Source: Candidatus Nitrosopelagicus sp. (GTDB lineage Archaea; Thermoproteota; Nitrososphaeria; Nitrososphaerales; Nitrosopumilaceae). From it: 5,921 bases of DNA. Below the pieces are notes generated by a model that made no database searches, had not been told where the DNA came from, and saw only the letters and a list, made by a program, of their open reading frames with translations. How positions within the stretch are numbered: the stretch's first letter is position 1; each line of letters starts with the position of its first letter. The stretch is taken from assembly GCA_018691945.1 (NCBI GenBank), contig JABHJJ010000123.1, forward strand, positions 1 through 5,921, read 5' to 3'. Made by a program: the position numbers and the translations under genes. This document shows positions 5,381-5,921 of the stretch, piece after piece.

Positions 5381-5391
5381 GTTTATATATA
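5381..5391 (+). promoter_or_regulatory. Strong TATA box for the PEFG-CTERM gene
   Basis: TTTATATA at 5382-5389 is the clearest TATA box in the window. Its centre is 26.5 nt before the GTG at 5412, predicting a leaderless mRNA starting at that codon. It lies inside the longer reading frame that begins at 5379, which argues against an upstream start. Confidence 0.7.
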
Positions 5392-5411
5392 CATATTCGG
5401 TACTTCTACCA

Positions 5412-5891
5412 GTGATTAACTCAAAACACACACTGACAATTTTGGCAAGCATAATGCTAGTCGCAGGTATGCCTTTGGCATTTGCAGATATGCATGGTGA
5501 TGGCTTGACAATTGAAGCAGATGCAGTTGAGGGTTCAACAACAATCACCATCACAGGACACGCTACCTCAAGTAACGTTCCTGTAACAATCATGGTAATT
5601 GCTCCAAATGGAAACGTTGTTTCTATTGATCAAATCAACCCTGATTCTGATGGCTCATTCACTTCAACAATCGGTGTTGGTGGTCCAATGTGGAAACAAG
5701 ACGGCGAGTATTCAATTACCGCACAACAAGGTTCTAACAATATGAACAAATCAACCGTTGTAGTAGAAGTTGCTGATGGCGCAGTAGTTCCAGAATTTGG
5801 TACAATCGCATCTTTGGTACTTGTTGTTGCAATTTCTTCAATCGTAGTACTATCTGCAAAAGGCAGACTTAGCTTCACACCACGAATCTAA
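5412..5891 (+). CDS. PEFG-CTERM surface protein with beta-sandwich-like domain
   Basis: Counted from GTG 5412, this is a 159-residue exported protein. Residues 1-25 are a signal peptide (INSKHT basic start, hydrophobic TILASIMLVAG core, cleavage after LAFA). Residues about 31-120 are a beta-rich, Ser/Thr-rich outer domain. At 127-130 is PEFG, followed by a hydrophobic helix (about 131-149) and a short basic tail containing KGR and a final PRI. This tripartite end is the thaumarchaeal PEFG-CTERM signal, by family knowledge cut and re-attached by an archaeosortase-type membrane transpeptidase, so the mature protein is probably lipid-anchored on the outer face. No sortase gene is visible here. 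Outer-domain residues 58-107 align ungapped with 51-100 of the J-domain protein (17 identities by eye). The frame extends upstream to TTG 5379, but TATA spacing and signal-peptide form favour GTG 5412. It is probably an independent transcript, well expressed given its TATA box. Confidence 0.88.
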   Translation: MINSKHTLTILASIMLVAGMPLAFADMHGDGLTIEADAVEGSTTITITGHATSSNVPVTIMVIAPNGNVVSIDQINPDSDGSFTSTIGVGGPMWKQDGEYSITAQQGSNNMNKSTVVVEVADGAVVPEFGTIASLVLVVAISSIVVLSAKGRLSFTPRI

Positions 5892-5898
5892 CTGTCCA

Positions 5899-5921
5899 CT
5901 TTTCTTATTTTCTTATTTTTC
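5899..5921 (+). terminator. T-rich terminator after the PEFG gene
   Basis: Starting 8 bases past the stop, three T-runs separated by C or A (TTTTCTTATTTT, then CTTATTTTTC) reach the window edge. Successive U-tracts without a hairpin are the usual archaeal intrinsic terminator. Confidence 0.6.

Noticed and set aside
5049..5878. Minus-strand frames opposite the SWIM and PEFG genes
   Set aside because: The plus-strand genes show SWIM ligands, a signal peptide and a PEFG tail; the antisense frames show nothing recognisable.
1..5921. Mobile element, defence island or RNA genes
   Set aside because: I saw no transposase, integrase, terminal repeats, toxin-antitoxin pair, tRNA-like cloverleaf or rRNA sequence. 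The SNF2 gene alone, without partner nucleases or methyltransferases, does not indicate a defence system.

Overview
The window is AT-rich and most likely comes from an ammonia-oxidising thaumarchaeon (Nitrososphaerota) of the Nitrosopumilus/Nitrosarchaeum type. The best evidence is a secreted protein at 5412-5891 that ends in a PEFG motif, a hydrophobic helix and a basic tail, which is the thaumarchaeal form of the PEF-CTERM archaeosortase signal. TATA-like boxes about 26 nt upstream of several start codons (leaderless transcription), absence of clear Shine-Dalgarno motifs, a SMARCAL1-like SNF2 ATPase and an archaeal-type DUF5679 zinc ribbon fit this. The genus is inferred, not proven.

Layout: (1) 1-389, minus strand: a winged-helix protein running off the left edge, with a methionine-rich tail coded by a 12-bp tandem repeat. 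(2) 457-1179: a stand-alone Lon substrate-binding (LON) domain protein, divergent from gene 1. (3) 1239-2951: an SNF2-family ATPase. (4) 2989-3243: a small acidic protein of unknown function. (5) 3278-3421, minus: a 47-residue DUF5679-like zinc ribbon, easy to miss because of its size. (6) 3555-4388: a signal peptide, an extracytoplasmic beta-sandwich-like domain, one membrane helix and a cytoplasmic J-domain in one chain. (7) 4380-4766, minus: an unknown 128-residue protein whose 3' end overlaps gene 6. (8) 4818-5111: a single-domain rhodanese. (9) 5112-5354: a small SWIM-type zinc-finger protein, in the same frame as the rhodanese and separated from it only by one TAA. (10) 5412-5891: the PEFG-CTERM surface protein. 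Coding density is high and no stretch above 300 bases lacks a gene. I see no tRNA, rRNA, CRISPR array or insertion sequence.

The most interesting content is at the cell envelope. The outer domain of the J-domain protein and the outer domain of the PEFG protein align without gaps over 50 residues (17 identities by eye), so one module appears twice: once held by an archaeosortase-type tail, and once coupled through the membrane to a DnaK-recruiting J-domain. This suggests, as inference, a membrane-tethered co-chaperone that reads an envelope state or a surface-layer partner. Other points of note are the rhodanese-SWIM stop/start junction and a self-complementary TATA box placed midway between two divergent genes. 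The remaining genes look like ordinary chromosomal housekeeping or conserved hypothetical genes and do not form an obvious single pathway.
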